From Planctomycetota bacterium (GTDB lineage Bacteria; Planctomycetota; SZUA-567): DNA of 64,000 nt. Below are positions 25,296 to 34,564 of this stretch, piece by piece. The stretch spans positions 1-64,000 of the forward strand of contig JAISJR010000018.1 in NCBI GenBank assembly GCA_031261425.1, given 5' to 3'. Under the pieces are notes generated by a model. That model was given only the letters and a program-made list of their open reading frames with translations. It had not been told where the DNA came from and made no database searches. Every line of letters begins with the position of its first letter. The first letter of the stretch is position 1. The position numbers were made by a program, and so were the translations under genes.

Positions 25296-26174
25296 CTACA
25301 TATACCCTTCTTTGCGCAAAATTTCGAGCGTGCCGCCGCCGTCGAGGTCTTGGGCGCGTCCCGAGCGTTCGGCGATATTGCGGAATTTCCCGCTAATCAA
25401 CTCGGCGATGATTTCTTGCGGATTGCGCGCGTCCGATTCGACGGGCGTGGTGCAGGGATAGCAACCGAGCGAGCGATAGCGTTTGCCGTCGCCTTGATTG
25501 TAGTAGATGTCGATGGTCGGGATTTTTTCGCGCTCGATGTATTCCCAGATGTTCAGTTCCGTCCAGTCGAGAAGCGGATGCACGCGGACGTGCGTGCCGG
25601 GCGCGAATTCGGTTTTATAGAGGTTCCATAATTCGGGCGGCTGAGCGCCGGCGTCCCACTCGCTCTTTTGGTCGCGAGCCGAAAACACGCGCTCTTTCGA
25701 GCGGCTTCCTTCCTCGTCGCTCCGCACGCCGACAATCACCGCGTTGAACGGTTCGCCGCGTTCGACTTCTTCCCACGCGCCGCGGTGCGGGTCGTAAATA
25801 CGGCGCGCGCCGGTGCCGTCGAGAGTGTTTTTCAGCGCGACGGTTTTGAGTTCTTTGCAACAGGCGAGGCGGTCGAGACCGTCGGCGAAGGTGCGTTTTT
25901 CGGCGAGGGCTTGTTTATTTTGTCCGACGACGAGCCGGATTTTCAAGTCGCGCGCGAGTTGGTCGCGATAGGCAATCATCGCGGGAATTTTGTAGCCCGT
26001 GTCCACGTGAATCAGTTCAAACGGCACGTGTCCGAAAAAACTTTTTTTCGCGAGCCACAACAACACCGTGCTGTCCTTGCCGATAGACCACAACATTCCG
26101 AGGTTCTTAAACGATTTATACGCCTCGCGAATAATGAAAATGCTCTGGGCTTCGAGTTGGTCGAGTTTGGTCAT
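25296..26174 (-). CDS. cysD: Sulfate adenylyltransferase, small (PP-loop) subunit
   Basis: 292 residues. PP-loop SIGKDS (30-35), then [12 protein letters not shown], and the C-terminal [10 protein letters not shown] block of CysD. It catalyses APS formation with CysN. The AAAGGAAAC ribosome site is good. It lies between cysH and cysN on the same strand. Confidence 0.95.
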   Translation of the reverse strand: MTKLDQLEAQSIFIIREAYKSFKNLGMLWSIGKDSTVLLWLAKKSFFGHVPFELIHVDTGYKIPAMIAYRDQLARDLKIRLVVGQNKQALAEKRTFADGLDRLACCKELKTVALKNTLDGTGARRIYDPHRGAWEEVERGEPFNAVIVGVRSDEEGSRSKERVFSARDQKSEWDAGAQPPELWNLYKTEFAPGTHVRVHPLLDWTELNIWEYIEREKIPTIDIYYNQGDGKRYRSLGCYPCTTPVESDARNPQEIIAELISGKFRNIAERSGRAQDLDGGGTLEILRKEGYM

Positions 26175-26185
26175 TGTTTCCTTTC

Positions 26186-26258
26186 CAGTGGTCAGTGGAC
26201 AGTGAGCAGTAAGTAACCGCTTGCGACTGCCCCCTGCTCACTGCCCACTAATCACTGC
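26186..26258. repeat. Heptamer-armed repeat, CAGTGRN arms
   Basis: CAGTGGT-CAGTGGA-CAGTGAG-CAGTAAG on the left, CTGCTCA-CTGCCCA-CTAATCA-CTG on the right, core reduced to TAACCGCTTGCGACTGCC. It overlaps the last codons and the stop of cysH. Confidence 0.8.
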
Positions 26259-26945
26259 GGTTTTCAAATGTAGTCCGCATTCTTTATGTTCGGGATTTTC
26301 CCACCACCACCGTCCCGCGCGGAGGTCTTCGCCGGCGCGGACGGGGCGCGTGCAGGGGGCGCAACCGATACTCTTAAAGCCCTGCGCGTAGAGCGGATTT
26401 TCGGGGAGCGAAAATTTCTCGCGATATTCGGCGAGGTCGGCGTCGCTCCAAGCAATCAGCGGATTGATTTTGATGAGATGATTTTTTTCGTCGTATTCCA
26501 AAACGCCGAGATTTTGCCGCGTTACCGCTTGCGCGGCGCGCAGTCCCGTCAGCCACGCATTTTTACCGGAGAGGGCGCGGGCGAGCGGACGGACTTTACG
26601 CACTTCGCAACAGCGGTGGCGATGGTCCAAACTTGCCCGCATACCGAATTCGCCGAGGTCCGCGAGTTCTTTTTCCTCCGCGCCGTCAGGATAATACGAC
26701 GTGATTTCAACGCCGAAAAATTTTTCGACTTCGCAATGATAGCCGGCGATTGCGGGAAATAATTTGCCGGTGTTCAGCGTGAAAATTTCCACGCCGTCCA
26801 CGCCTAATTGTTTCAGCAAATGGAGCGCCGCCACGTCCTCGGTTTGATAACTGAACGCCAGCGCCAACGGCGGACGAATCGCATCGAGAAGGCGCGGTAA
26901 AATTTCGACGGTGCGCGCGCAGGCGGCGGGGAGAGTAGCGGACAT
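26238..26945 (-). CDS. cysH: Adenylylsulfate (APS) reductase, assimilatory
   Basis: 235 residues. The 4Fe-4S ligands are present: Cys112-Cys113 (RHRCCEVRK) and Cys195/Cys198 (GCAPCTR). The catalytic Cys is at 223 in ECGLH. The cluster cysteines mark it as an APS rather than PAPS reductase, which agrees with the absence of an APS kinase. Thioredoxin is the usual reductant. The final residues (AVISGQ) and TGA are encoded by a repeat arm. Confidence 0.94.
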   Translation of the reverse strand: MSATLPAACARTVEILPRLLDAIRPPLALAFSYQTEDVAALHLLKQLGVDGVEIFTLNTGKLFPAIAGYHCEVEKFFGVEITSYYPDGAEEKELADLGEFGMRASLDHRHRCCEVRKVRPLARALSGKNAWLTGLRAAQAVTRQNLGVLEYDEKNHLIKINPLIAWSDADLAEYREKFSLPENPLYAQGFKSIGCAPCTRPVRAGEDLRAGRWWWENPEHKECGLHLKTAVISGQ

Positions 26946-26983
26946 ATTTGCCTGAAATTTAGTTTAAGAGATTCGTGAATAAG

Positions 26984-27982
26984 TCAGCGTTCGGTTATCG
27001 GGTCAAGCACGCCGCCGGGCAAGTCGAACGCGAAACTCGTTGATTTCAGATGTTCCACGTCGAAGTCCTCCGCGATGACGCCGATGGCGCGCAATTCTTG
27101 GGTCAGCGCGGCAAACGCCGTGTAAGCGCCCTGCGCCGAGGGAATAAAATTATACGTTTTCAGCACGGCGGCGTTTAACTCCGCGTCGCCGGGGACGTAT
27201 TTTTTCTCGACCTGAATTGCCGCCGTTTCGTCCTGATGGCTTTGAATCCACAACGACGCCTGTTGCATCGCGCGGGTGAATTTCGCGGCGACTTCCGGCG
27301 ATTTTTCATACAGCGCGTTGGAAACGTAGGCGGCGCAACAGTATTGTTCGTTATACGGCGGCAAGGTCGCGCTGTCAAAAAGAACGGTCAAATTATTTTT
27401 CTTTGCCGCTATCGCGGCAATCGGGTCGCCGCCGGCGATGGCGTCAATCGCGCCGCGTTCAAGCGCCAACGGCAATTCCGCCTCGCTATACACGATAAAT
27501 TCCACTTCCATATTGGTCGCGCTGACGCCGACGCCGCTCGCCGCGAGAACGCGCTTGGCAAAAGTAATCGGGCTACTGACCAAACTCGGCACCCCGACTT
27601 TTTTACCGCGAAAATCGGCGGCGGTTTTTATCGGCGAGTTCGCCGGCACCAAGACCTTGTTGCAACCGGTATGCAAACCGGTGGTAATTTTAATCGGCAA
27701 CCCGTGCACCAACGGGGCAAGCAAGGTCGCCAATAAACCGTTGGTCGCGTCAATTTTTCCCGCCGCAATCGCCTCAAACGCCGTTCCGGGCGCGAGTTTG
27801 AAGGTTTCGACCCGCAGTCCCTCGGCGGTGAAAAAGCCCTTTTCAATCCCGATGTGAATCGGTCCCTCGCACAACCCGCCGCCGTCGCCGATGCGAATTA
27901 ACGGCAACTCTTCAGCGACCGCCGCCGAAATAAACAGACCGACCGCGACGCCGAGAAGCAGGAGCGATTTTAGCGATTTCAT
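26984..27982 (-). CDS. NMT1/THI5-SsuA-type ABC substrate-binding protein
   Basis: 332 residues with signal peptide (1-22) and two-lobe periplasmic binding features (GPIHIGIEKGFFTAEGLRVE, ADFRGKKVGVP). The family binds sulfonates, taurine, nitrate or thiamin precursors. No matching SsuC-type permease or ATPase is here. Placed between cysA and cysH it probably takes an organosulfur ligand, by context only. Confidence 0.85.
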   Translation of the reverse strand: MKSLKSLLLLGVAVGLFISAAVAEELPLIRIGDGGGLCEGPIHIGIEKGFFTAEGLRVETFKLAPGTAFEAIAAGKIDATNGLLATLLAPLVHGLPIKITTGLHTGCNKVLVPANSPIKTAADFRGKKVGVPSLVSSPITFAKRVLAASGVGVSATNMEVEFIVYSEAELPLALERGAIDAIAGGDPIAAIAAKKNNLTVLFDSATLPPYNEQYCCAAYVSNALYEKSPEVAAKFTRAMQQASLWIQSHQDETAAIQVEKKYVPGDAELNAAVLKTYNFIPSAQGAYTAFAALTQELRAIGVIAEDFDVEHLKSTSFAFDLPGGVLDPITER

Positions 27983-28030
27983 TTTTATCTCCTCGAAAGA
28001 GTTTTAGCGAACAGTGGGCAATGAAAGAGC

Positions 28031-28150
28031 AATTAAAAATTAGAAATTAAAAATTAAAAATGGTGGAGTTTGATTCTTAGAATTCGCTTCGCGCAACTTT
28101 TAATAAACTCCGACAATCGCGCCCTTGCAGGGCGACTGTCGGAATAAATT
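28031..28150. repeat. Heptamer-armed repeat plus hairpin
   Basis: AATTAAA arms, core GGTGGAGTTTGATTC and ATTCGCTTCGCGC, then a separate hairpin at 28109-28143 (CCGACA/TGTCGG with GCCC/GGGC). Confidence 0.75.
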
Positions 28151-28190
28151 AGCAAAACAATCAATCGCGTAACCTCAGTTCGTAATTGAA

Positions 28191-29255
28191 CTAAATAACA
28201 TAATCGCTCCACGTTTGGTCGGCGGCGGTGTAAATTTTCGCGTCGCGGAACAAGAGATAGACCTGCTCGCGGTTGGCGTCGCGAATCGCCTGCCACTGTT
28301 TTTTCTCGATGTCGGCTTCGATTTCTTTGCCGCCGACGAGCGTTTGCAGTTCGACGCGCACCCGCCCGCCGAGCACGCGATACGCCTTGATTTTCGCGTC
28401 CACGCCTTTGCCGCCGTCGTTGGTCAAACTTAACGCCACGTCTTGCGGACGCACGAAAAAATCCACGCCGCCCGTTTGTTTTTCGTGATGGTCAAGGTTC
28501 AGCACGCCGCGGTCGAGCCGCGCGCGGAACAAATTAACGTTGCCCAAAAAGCCATAGACAAACGGATTGGCGGGATGGTCATAGACCTCCTCGGGACTGC
28601 CGATTTGTTCGACTTTGCCGTGATTCAGAATCACGATGTTGTCGGAGACCTCAAGCGCTTCTTCTTGGTCGTGCGTAACGAAAACGCTGGTGAGGTGAAT
28701 CTCGTCGTGCAAGAAACGGAGCCAGCGTCGCAGTTCTTGGCGGACTTTCGCGTCGAGCGCGCCGAACGGTTCGTCGAGCAATAACACTTTCGGTTCGACC
28801 GCGAGCGCTCGCGCCAACGCGACGCGCTGTTTTTGTCCGCCGCTGAGTTCGGTCGGCAAACGGTTCGCCATTGATTCGAGTTGCACCATTTGCAACAAGT
28901 GATAGACCTTGTCGCGGATGACGGCTTTGCTCGGTCGCGCGCGGCGCGGGCGGATTTTCAAGCCGAACGCGACGTTGTCAAAAACGCTCATATGTTTGAA
29001 CAGCGCGTAATGCTGAAAAACAAAACCGACGTGGCGGTCTTTGGTCGGTTGGCGCGAAGCGTCCTCGCCGAACAAACTAATCGCGCCGGCGTCGGCGCCT
29101 TCCAAACCCGCGATGATGCGAAGCAACGTCGTTTTGCCGGAGCCGGAGGGACCGAGCAACGCGGTGATTTCGCCGGTCGGGAGCGACAGGTTCACGTTGT
29201 CCAAAGCGACGAAGTCGCCGAATTTTTTGCTGATGTCGGTGATGGCGATGCTCAT
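28191..29255 (-). CDS. cysA: Sulfate/thiosulfate ABC transporter ATPase
   Basis: 354 residues. Walker [10 protein letters not shown]-loop, signature LSGGQKQR, Walker [12 protein letters not shown] and H-loop THD, then the TOBE-type regulatory tail of CysA/PotA. It powers sulfate uptake through CysT and CysW. ATG 29255 follows AAGGAAAC; the upstream in-frame codons belong to repeat sequence. Confidence 0.95.
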   Translation of the reverse strand: MSIAITDISKKFGDFVALDNVNLSLPTGEITALLGPSGSGKTTLLRIIAGLEGADAGAISLFGEDASRQPTKDRHVGFVFQHYALFKHMSVFDNVAFGLKIRPRRARPSKAVIRDKVYHLLQMVQLESMANRLPTELSGGQKQRVALARALAVEPKVLLLDEPFGALDAKVRQELRRWLRFLHDEIHLTSVFVTHDQEEALEVSDNIVILNHGKVEQIGSPEEVYDHPANPFVYGFLGNVNLFRARLDRGVLNLDHHEKQTGGVDFFVRPQDVALSLTNDGGKGVDAKIKAYRVLGGRVRVELQTLVGGKEIEADIEKKQWQAIRDANREQVYLLFRDAKIYTAADQTWSDYVI

Positions 29256-29267
29256 AGTTTCCTTATT

Positions 29268-29412
29268 GATAATTAACAATTAACAATTAACAATTAACAA
29301 TAATTATCGAGATGGTGCGAGACAAATTTGAAAATCAAATTCCAAAATTTTTAATTTTTAATTTCTAATTTTTAATTGCTCTAATTGTAAATTGTAAATT
29401 GTTAATTGTTAA
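29268..29412. repeat. Heptamer-armed repeat, AATTAAC arms
   Basis: Long runs of AATTAAC/AATTGTA units on both sides with a degraded core (GAGATGGTGCGAG, ATTTGAAAATCAAATTCCA). The arm supplies the cysW stop codon. Confidence 0.75.
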
Positions 29413-30248
29413 TTTTTTATACGCCTCTGCGCGGCGATGAATCGTTCCAAAATCGCTTTCACGGTCAGCGTAACCAACGCGAGCAACGTCAACAGCGACG
29501 CCACCGCGAACGCGGCGCTGAACATATATTCGTTATACAAAATTTCGATGTAGAGCGGCATCGTCGTGGTTACGCCGCGAATAAGCCCGGACACCACCGC
29601 CACGGCGCCGAATTCGCCGATGGCGCGGGCGTTGGTCAAAATTATGCCGTAGAGCAAACCCCATTTGATATTCGGCAAAGTTACGCGGAAAAACGTCTGC
29701 AAGCCGCCGGCGCCGAGCGTCATCGCGGCTTCCTCGTCGTCCTTGCCCAATTCCTGCATCAGCGGAATCAGTTCCCGCGCCACGAACGGAAAAGTTACGA
29801 ACGCCGTCGCGAGCACAATCCCCGGCACGGCGAAGACGATTTTCAGATTATGCTCAATCAGCCAACTGCCGACCCAGCCGAACGAGCCGAATAAAAAGAT
29901 GAACAGCAAGCCCGCGATTACGGGCGAAATCGCGAAGGGAATTTCAATCATCGTAATCAAAACGTTCTTGCCGCGAAATTCAAATTTCGTAACGCACCAC
30001 GCCGTTAGCACGCCGAAAAAAGTATTGACCGGCACGCAAATCAGCGCGGTCAGCAACGTCAATTTAATCGCGTTGAAAATTTCGGGGTCGCGAAAATAAC
30101 CGAAATACGCGAACACGCCGGCGGCCAGCGCCTCGTGAAAAATCGTATAGACGGGCAGGAAAATGAAGACCGCGAGAAACGTCAGCGCGATGGTCATCAA
30201 CGTCGGCTTCAGCCACCGCGGTTCACGGTTGAGTTTAGCGGTTCTCAA
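29409..30248 (-). CDS. cysW: Sulfate ABC transporter permease CysW
   Basis: 279 residues, six membrane helices, with the EAA-type loop FVARELIPLMQELGKDDEEAAMTLGAG. Together with CysT it forms the inner-membrane channel. The start appears to be TTG at 30248, directly after GGAGAAAAAT; no ATG is nearby and the start of the protein matches family length. The stop lies in a repeat arm. Confidence 0.93.
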   Translation of the reverse strand: MRTAKLNREPRWLKPTLMTIALTFLAVFIFLPVYTIFHEALAAGVFAYFGYFRDPEIFNAIKLTLLTALICVPVNTFFGVLTAWCVTKFEFRGKNVLITMIEIPFAISPVIAGLLFIFLFGSFGWVGSWLIEHNLKIVFAVPGIVLATAFVTFPFVARELIPLMQELGKDDEEAAMTLGAGGLQTFFRVTLPNIKWGLLYGIILTNARAIGEFGAVAVVSGLIRGVTTTMPLYIEILYNEYMFSAAFAVASLLTLLALVTLTVKAILERFIAAQRRIKN

Positions 30249-30320
30249 ATTTTTCTCCGAAAAATGAATTAAAAATGAAAAATTAAAAATTGCGGTTTGA
30301 GCAATTCATTTTTAATTTGT

Positions 30321-30555
30321 AACTGATGTTACGCGGTCAACGAAAAGACGCGAATTTTTACAAATAAAAAAAAGAGATTTTTTGTCCACGAATTACACGA
30401 ATTAAAGAGCCGGAAAACGGATAAAAAATTTGGAAAGCACACTAACCTTCGCTTCGCTCGGTTTCGTGTTAATTCGTCTAATTCGTGAAAATTCGTGTTA
30501 AGTTCTTTTCGTGTCATTCGTGGCTTCTCTTTTTTTTTGCGCGTAACGTGAGTTT
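30321..30555. repeat. Long inverted-repeat element (CGTTACGCG ends), copy 2
   Basis: AACTGATGTTACGCGGTCAAC at one end, GCGCGTAACGTGAGTT at the other; inside, AATTCGTG blocks and AGCACACTAACCTTCGCTTC. It lacks the CACAGAGGCACGGAG pair of the other two copies. Together with AT-rich arms it fills the cysW-cysT gap. Confidence 0.8.
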
Positions 30556-30579
30556 GTAATTTCTAATTTTTAATTTCGC

Positions 30580-31407
30580 TTAATTTTTACTTCGCCGCTT
30601 GGCATAGACCTGTAAAAAGTTAATCAGCAACAACAGCACAAACGCGCAAACCAACATCGTAACGCCGATGGCGCTGGCGCCCGCGTAGTTAAATTGCGCG
30701 AGTTTTTTGACGATGAGAAGCGGGACGATTTCCGTTTGGTAGGGCATATTGCTGGAAATGAAAATGATGGCGCCGTATTCGCCGAGTCCGCGCGCGAACG
30801 CCAGCGCGAAACCGGTGAGCAATGACGGAAGCAACGACGGGAAAATCACTTTGACAAAAATTTGATAAAAATTGGCGCCGAGCGACGCGGCGGCTTCTTC
30901 GAGTTCGGCGTCCAATTCCTCAATCACCGGTTGCACCGTGCGCACCACAAACGGCAGTCCGATGAAAATGAGCGCGACCACGATGCCGGCGCGGGAAAAG
31001 GAAATATCAATCCCGAACACGCCGAGGATTTTCCCCATAATTCCTTGGCTCGAAAAAATCGTCGAAAGCGAAATTCCCGCCACCGCCGTCGGAATCGCGA
31101 ACGGCAAATCAATCAGCGCGTCGATGATTCTTTTGCCGAAAAATTGATACCGCGCCAACACCCACGCGATAATCAAGCCGAGAAAAAAATTCACCGCCGC
31201 CGCGTAAAACGTCGAGAGAAACGATATTTTGAACGCCGACTTAACGCGCTCATCGACGATAATCTCCCAAAAATCCGCCGCCGGCAGTTTCGCCGCGTAA
31301 AGAATCAGCGCGATGAGCGGGATAAAAATCAGCAGGGACATATACGACAAGGACAGTCCGAGCGTGAGTCCGAATCCGGGCAACTGAGATTTTTTGGGCT
31401 TGGACAT
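30580..31407 (-). CDS. cysT: Sulfate ABC transporter permease CysT
   Basis: 275 residues, six membrane helices, EAA loop around VVRTVQPVIEELDAELEEAAASLGAN. Family partner of CysW. ATG 31407 was chosen; an in-frame TTG lies four codons upstream, and neither has a clear ribosome site. The ending KN-stop is made by a repeat arm. Confidence 0.93.
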   Translation of the reverse strand: MSKPKKSQLPGFGLTLGLSLSYMSLLIFIPLIALILYAAKLPAADFWEIIVDERVKSAFKISFLSTFYAAAVNFFLGLIIAWVLARYQFFGKRIIDALIDLPFAIPTAVAGISLSTIFSSQGIMGKILGVFGIDISFSRAGIVVALIFIGLPFVVRTVQPVIEELDAELEEAAASLGANFYQIFVKVIFPSLLPSLLTGFALAFARGLGEYGAIIFISSNMPYQTEIVPLLIVKKLAQFNYAGASAIGVTMLVCAFVLLLLINFLQVYAKRRSKN

Positions 31408-31474
31408 TGTTCGCAACAATTAAAAAATGAGGTTACGCGGTTGATGGGGTTTGGCTAATTTATACCGCTAGCCG

Positions 31475-32308
31475 CTATTTCGCAAAAATCGTTTTCACTT
31501 TCTCGGCGACAAATTTTCCTAATTTGATGTTGTCTTCCGCCGTGAGATGAATGCCGTCGGCGCTGTTCACGACGGGGAATAATTCCGCCGCGTCCAAGAA
31601 ATAGACCTCCTCTTGTTCGGCGATTTCTTTATACGCTTTCCCCAATTGCGATGCCAACTCATAACTGCCCGCAAAAACTTTATTGAATCTTTCCGCTTGC
31701 GCCGGTTGTCCCGGCGGCGGCGCCATCAACAAAATTTTCGGCTCGCGCCCCTTAAACGCGCCGACTTTCGTAATCTTGATGAGCGTGGCAATCGACGCGC
31801 GGATGTCGGCTAAACTTTGTTTATTATAGACCCGCGTGTCATTCGTGCCTAAAAATATCACCACTAAATCTAAGGGGTCATGCGTGCGGAGTAGCGGCAA
31901 CAAAGCGAGTTTGCCGTTGAGATTCGCATATTCCTTGATGGAAGCGTCAACTCCGGCTACATAATCATCGGCGCCGGCGGTGCGGGCATTCAAGCCCTCT
32001 TCGACAATCGTGAACGAATCTCCTAAGGCGTCTTGCAAGGCGCCGGACCACCGCTGATGAAAATGATACCGTTCCGTCGTTCCCTGCGGCGAAGGGATAT
32101 AGCCCCAAGTAATCGAATCGCCGAAGAGCAAAATCCGCGGTTTGTCGGCGGCGGCTTTATCGGCGGCCGATTGCGGTTGGACGCTCGTTGGCGCCGCGGC
32201 GCTTGCGGCAGGAGCGTCGGCGAACGCCAAACCGCCCCCTAACCCTAACCCGATAACCAAACCGATGACGGATAATGCTAAAAATTTGCGGGGTGATGCT
32301 GATGCCAT
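31475..32308 (-). CDS. Secreted SGNH/GDSL hydrolase
   Basis: 277 residues. Signal/anchor helix (about 8-30), Ala-rich linker, then SGNH blocks GDSITWGY (nucleophile Ser), the Gly-containing block II, GTND (block III) and DGIHLT (block V). Such enzymes are esterases or acyl/sulfate-ester hydrolases of lipids or glycans. It sits between sbp and cysT, interrupting the usual transport order; release of a sulfur-bearing or acyl group for uptake is possible, but this is only context. AGGA precedes the ATG. Confidence 0.88.
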   Translation of the reverse strand: MASASPRKFLALSVIGLVIGLGLGGGLAFADAPAASAAAPTSVQPQSAADKAAADKPRILLFGDSITWGYIPSPQGTTERYHFHQRWSGALQDALGDSFTIVEEGLNARTAGADDYVAGVDASIKEYANLNGKLALLPLLRTHDPLDLVVIFLGTNDTRVYNKQSLADIRASIATLIKITKVGAFKGREPKILLMAPPPGQPAQAERFNKVFAGSYELASQLGKAYKEIAEQEEVYFLDAAELFPVVNSADGIHLTAEDNIKLGKFVAEKVKTIFAK

Positions 32309-32351
32309 AGTATTTATCCTGATGAATAATGACAAGCCGAGAAATAAAACG

Positions 32352-32437
32352 CCTTAAAACCCCTTGTTTCCCCCTGAAATCCCTTAAGCGCCCAATAAGG
32401 TCTTTAAGGAAGTTAAGGGGGGGAATGGGTTTTAAGG
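32352..32437. repeat. Imperfect inverted repeat
   Basis: CCTTAAAACCCC near 32352 and GGGTTTTAAGG at 32427-32437, with further TTAAG/CTTAA steps between. It lies between sbp and the SGNH gene and could act as a processing or partial termination hairpin. Confidence 0.55.
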
Positions 32438-32465
32438 AAGGTTACTGACCACTGACTACCGGCAA

Positions 32466-33521
32466 CTATTTTTTGTGCAACTCCGTGATGATTTTGTCGA
32501 ACTCGGCGCCGTCGGCGAAGTGCCGCGCATACGCTTTCGCCCAGCCGCCGAAATCGCCGTCGATGGTAACGAGTTTCAGTTCCGGCAACGTGTCGGTGAA
32601 TTCTTTACCGACTTCGGGGTCGCTCGGACGGTAATAATTCTTGCCCGCAATCCGCTGACCTTCTTTCGAGTAGAGATAGTTCAGATACTCTTTCGCCACT
32701 TCGGCGGTGCCGTGCCGTTCCACATTTTTGTCCACCCACGCCACCGTCGGTTCGGCGAGGATGCTCAAACTCGGCACCACAATTTCGACTTTGCCTTTGG
32801 CGACGTCGTTAATCGACAGATACGCCTCGTTTTCCCACGCCAACAACACGTCGCCTTGACCTTTTTGCACAAAAGTATTGGTGGCGCCGCGAGCGCCGGA
32901 ATCGAGCACCGGCACGTTGGCGTAAATTTGTTTGACAAATTCCCGCGCTTTCGCGTCGTCGTTGCCGTTATTGGCGAGCGCATACGCCCACGCCGCGAGA
33001 TAATTCCACCGCGCGCCGCCGGAGGTCTTCGGGTCGGGCGTGATGGTTTTGACGTCGCTTCGCGTCAGGTCGTTCCAATCCTTAATGTTCTTCGGATTGC
33101 CCACGCGCACCAAAAAGACGATGGTCGAAGTGTAAGGCGCGCTGTTTTTCGGCAAGCGCGTCTGCCAATTTTCCGGCAACAATTGATTGCCGTTCGCCTT
33201 GGTTTTGCTGACGACTTCGTCGATGTCGTAAGCGAGCGCCAAGGTCAACACGTCGGCTTCGTTGCCTTGGATGACGGCATTCGCCTGCGCGGTGCTTCCG
33301 GCGTGCGATTGCGTTACCGTAACCGTGTTGCCGGTTTTTTCCTGGTAATACTTGGCGAACGCTTCGTTGAACTCTTTGTAGAGTTCACGCGTCGGGTCGT
33401 AAGAAACATTCAGCAACTTAAATTCCTCGCCGGCGCGCGCTACCGGCGTCGCCAAAAAGCCAAACCCCGCCGCCGCCGCGAGCGCGAACAAAATCGCCCG
33501 CCCCAAGAATTGCATACGCAT
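32466..33521 (-). CDS. sbp: Periplasmic sulfate-binding protein
   Basis: 351 residues. Signal peptide (1-30), then the Sbp/CysP signatures LLNVSYDPTRELYKEFN, SHAGSTAQANAV, TPDPKTSGGARWNYLAAW and KGQGDVLLAWENEAYL. It delivers sulfate to CysTWA. It is the first gene of the cluster, with AAGGAG before the ATG and a near-consensus promoter. Confidence 0.96.
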   Translation of the reverse strand: MRMQFLGRAILFALAAAAGFGFLATPVARAGEEFKLLNVSYDPTRELYKEFNEAFAKYYQEKTGNTVTVTQSHAGSTAQANAVIQGNEADVLTLALAYDIDEVVSKTKANGNQLLPENWQTRLPKNSAPYTSTIVFLVRVGNPKNIKDWNDLTRSDVKTITPDPKTSGGARWNYLAAWAYALANNGNDDAKAREFVKQIYANVPVLDSGARGATNTFVQKGQGDVLLAWENEAYLSINDVAKGKVEIVVPSLSILAEPTVAWVDKNVERHGTAEVAKEYLNYLYSKEGQRIAGKNYYRPSDPEVGKEFTDTLPELKLVTIDGDFGGWAKAYARHFADGAEFDKIITELHKK

Positions 33522-33562
33522 TTTTTTCTCCTTGAAAAAATAAATATCACCAACAACGTAAC

Positions 33563-33591
33563 ATTATGATAAATCGGCGCGGGATTGTCAA
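33563..33591 (-). promoter_or_regulatory. Near-consensus sigma70 promoter of the sulfate cluster
   Basis: TTGACA, exactly 17 bp, CATAAT on the minus strand, about 40 bp before the sbp start. No CysB-type site was recognised. Confidence 0.8.
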
Positions 33592-33602
33592 GCGGAAAAA
33601 AA

Positions 33603-33689
33603 GTTTAGAGTTGAAAGTTGGGCAATGGTTGCGCTTCGCGCGTCCTAAAAATAAAATCCTCCGCTTTCTCAACTCTCAATTCTCAACGC
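33603..33689. repeat. Heptamer-armed repeat, GAGTTTA/GAGTTGA arms
   Basis: Arms GTTTAGAGTTGAAAGTT and TCAACTC-TCAATTC-TCAAC around a core with GGTTGCGCTTCGCGCGTC and AAAATAAAATCC. It lies directly before the ABC ATPase start. Confidence 0.75.
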
Positions 33690-33691
33690 TG

Positions 33692-34363
33692 ATGAAAACC
33701 ATCCTCGCCGTGCGCGACCTGACGAAAATTTATCAAATGGGGCAGACGGAAGTCCGCGCCCTGAACGGCGTGTCGCTGACCGTCGGCGCGGGCGAATTGA
33801 CGGCGATTATCGGCGCGTCGGGGAGCGGCAAGTCAACGCTGATGCACATCTTGGGCTGTCTCGACACGCCGACGAGCGGACAATACTTTTTGGCGGACAA
33901 GGACGTTTCGACGTTGAGCGGCGACGAACAGGCGGCGATTCGCAACCGCGAAATCGGCTTTGTTTTTCAGACGTTTAATTTATTGCCGCGGCTTAGCGCG
34001 CTCGAAAACGTCGAATTGCCGTTGCTCTACGCCGGCAACCGGCAGGCGCGCGAAAAGGCGCTCGCGGCGCTGGCGCTCGTCGGTTTAGCCGACCGCGCCG
34101 AACACGAGCCGAATCAAATGTCCGGCGGGCAACGGCAACGGGTGGCGATTGCCCGCGCGCTGATTAACGACCCGCAGGTGATTTTCGCCGACGAGCCGAC
34201 CGGCAATCTCGACAGCCAAACCGGCGTCGAAATTTTGGCGATGTTCAAACAATTAAACGACGCCGGACGCACGATTATTATGGTTACGCACGACCCGAAA
34301 ATCGCCGGCTTCTGCCGCCGCCGCATCCACATCGCCGACGGAAAAATCGTGAGCGACGGTTGA
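33692..34363 (+). CDS. ABC transporter ATPase, LolD/MacB type
   Basis: 223 residues. Walker A GASGSGKST, signature MSGGQRQR, Walker B VIFADEPTGNLDSQT as in LolD, MacB and FtsE-like exporters. No permease is adjacent, so its partner is elsewhere. ATG 33692 begins at MKTILAVRDLTKIY and abuts a repeat; there is no clear ribosome site. Confidence 0.9.
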   Translation: MKTILAVRDLTKIYQMGQTEVRALNGVSLTVGAGELTAIIGASGSGKSTLMHILGCLDTPTSGQYFLADKDVSTLSGDEQAAIRNREIGFVFQTFNLLPRLSALENVELPLLYAGNRQAREKALAALALVGLADRAEHEPNQMSGGQRQRVAIARALINDPQVIFADEPTGNLDSQTGVEILAMFKQLNDAGRTIIMVTHDPKIAGFCRRRIHIADGKIVSDG

Positions 34364-34369
34364 GAGGGC

Positions 34370-34487
34370 AATTAACAATTGACAATTAACAATTAAAAAT
34401 TGTGGAGTTTTATTTTTCAAATTCGCTTCGCGAAATTTTGACAACTAACGCCACAATTGTTAATTTTTAATTGTTAATTGTTAATTG
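34370..34487. repeat. Heptamer-armed repeat, AATTAAC arms
   Basis: Perfect 7-bp arms on both sides and the clearest core: TTGTGGAGTTTTATTTTTCA then AATTCGCTTCGCG. Confidence 0.85.
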
Positions 34488-34564
34488 AAAACCGCTCTGC
34501 TTGACGCTCGCCGGTTATTGCTTAAAAACTGCCGAAATTTGCGTTTTGACTGCGAGGAATCCTT

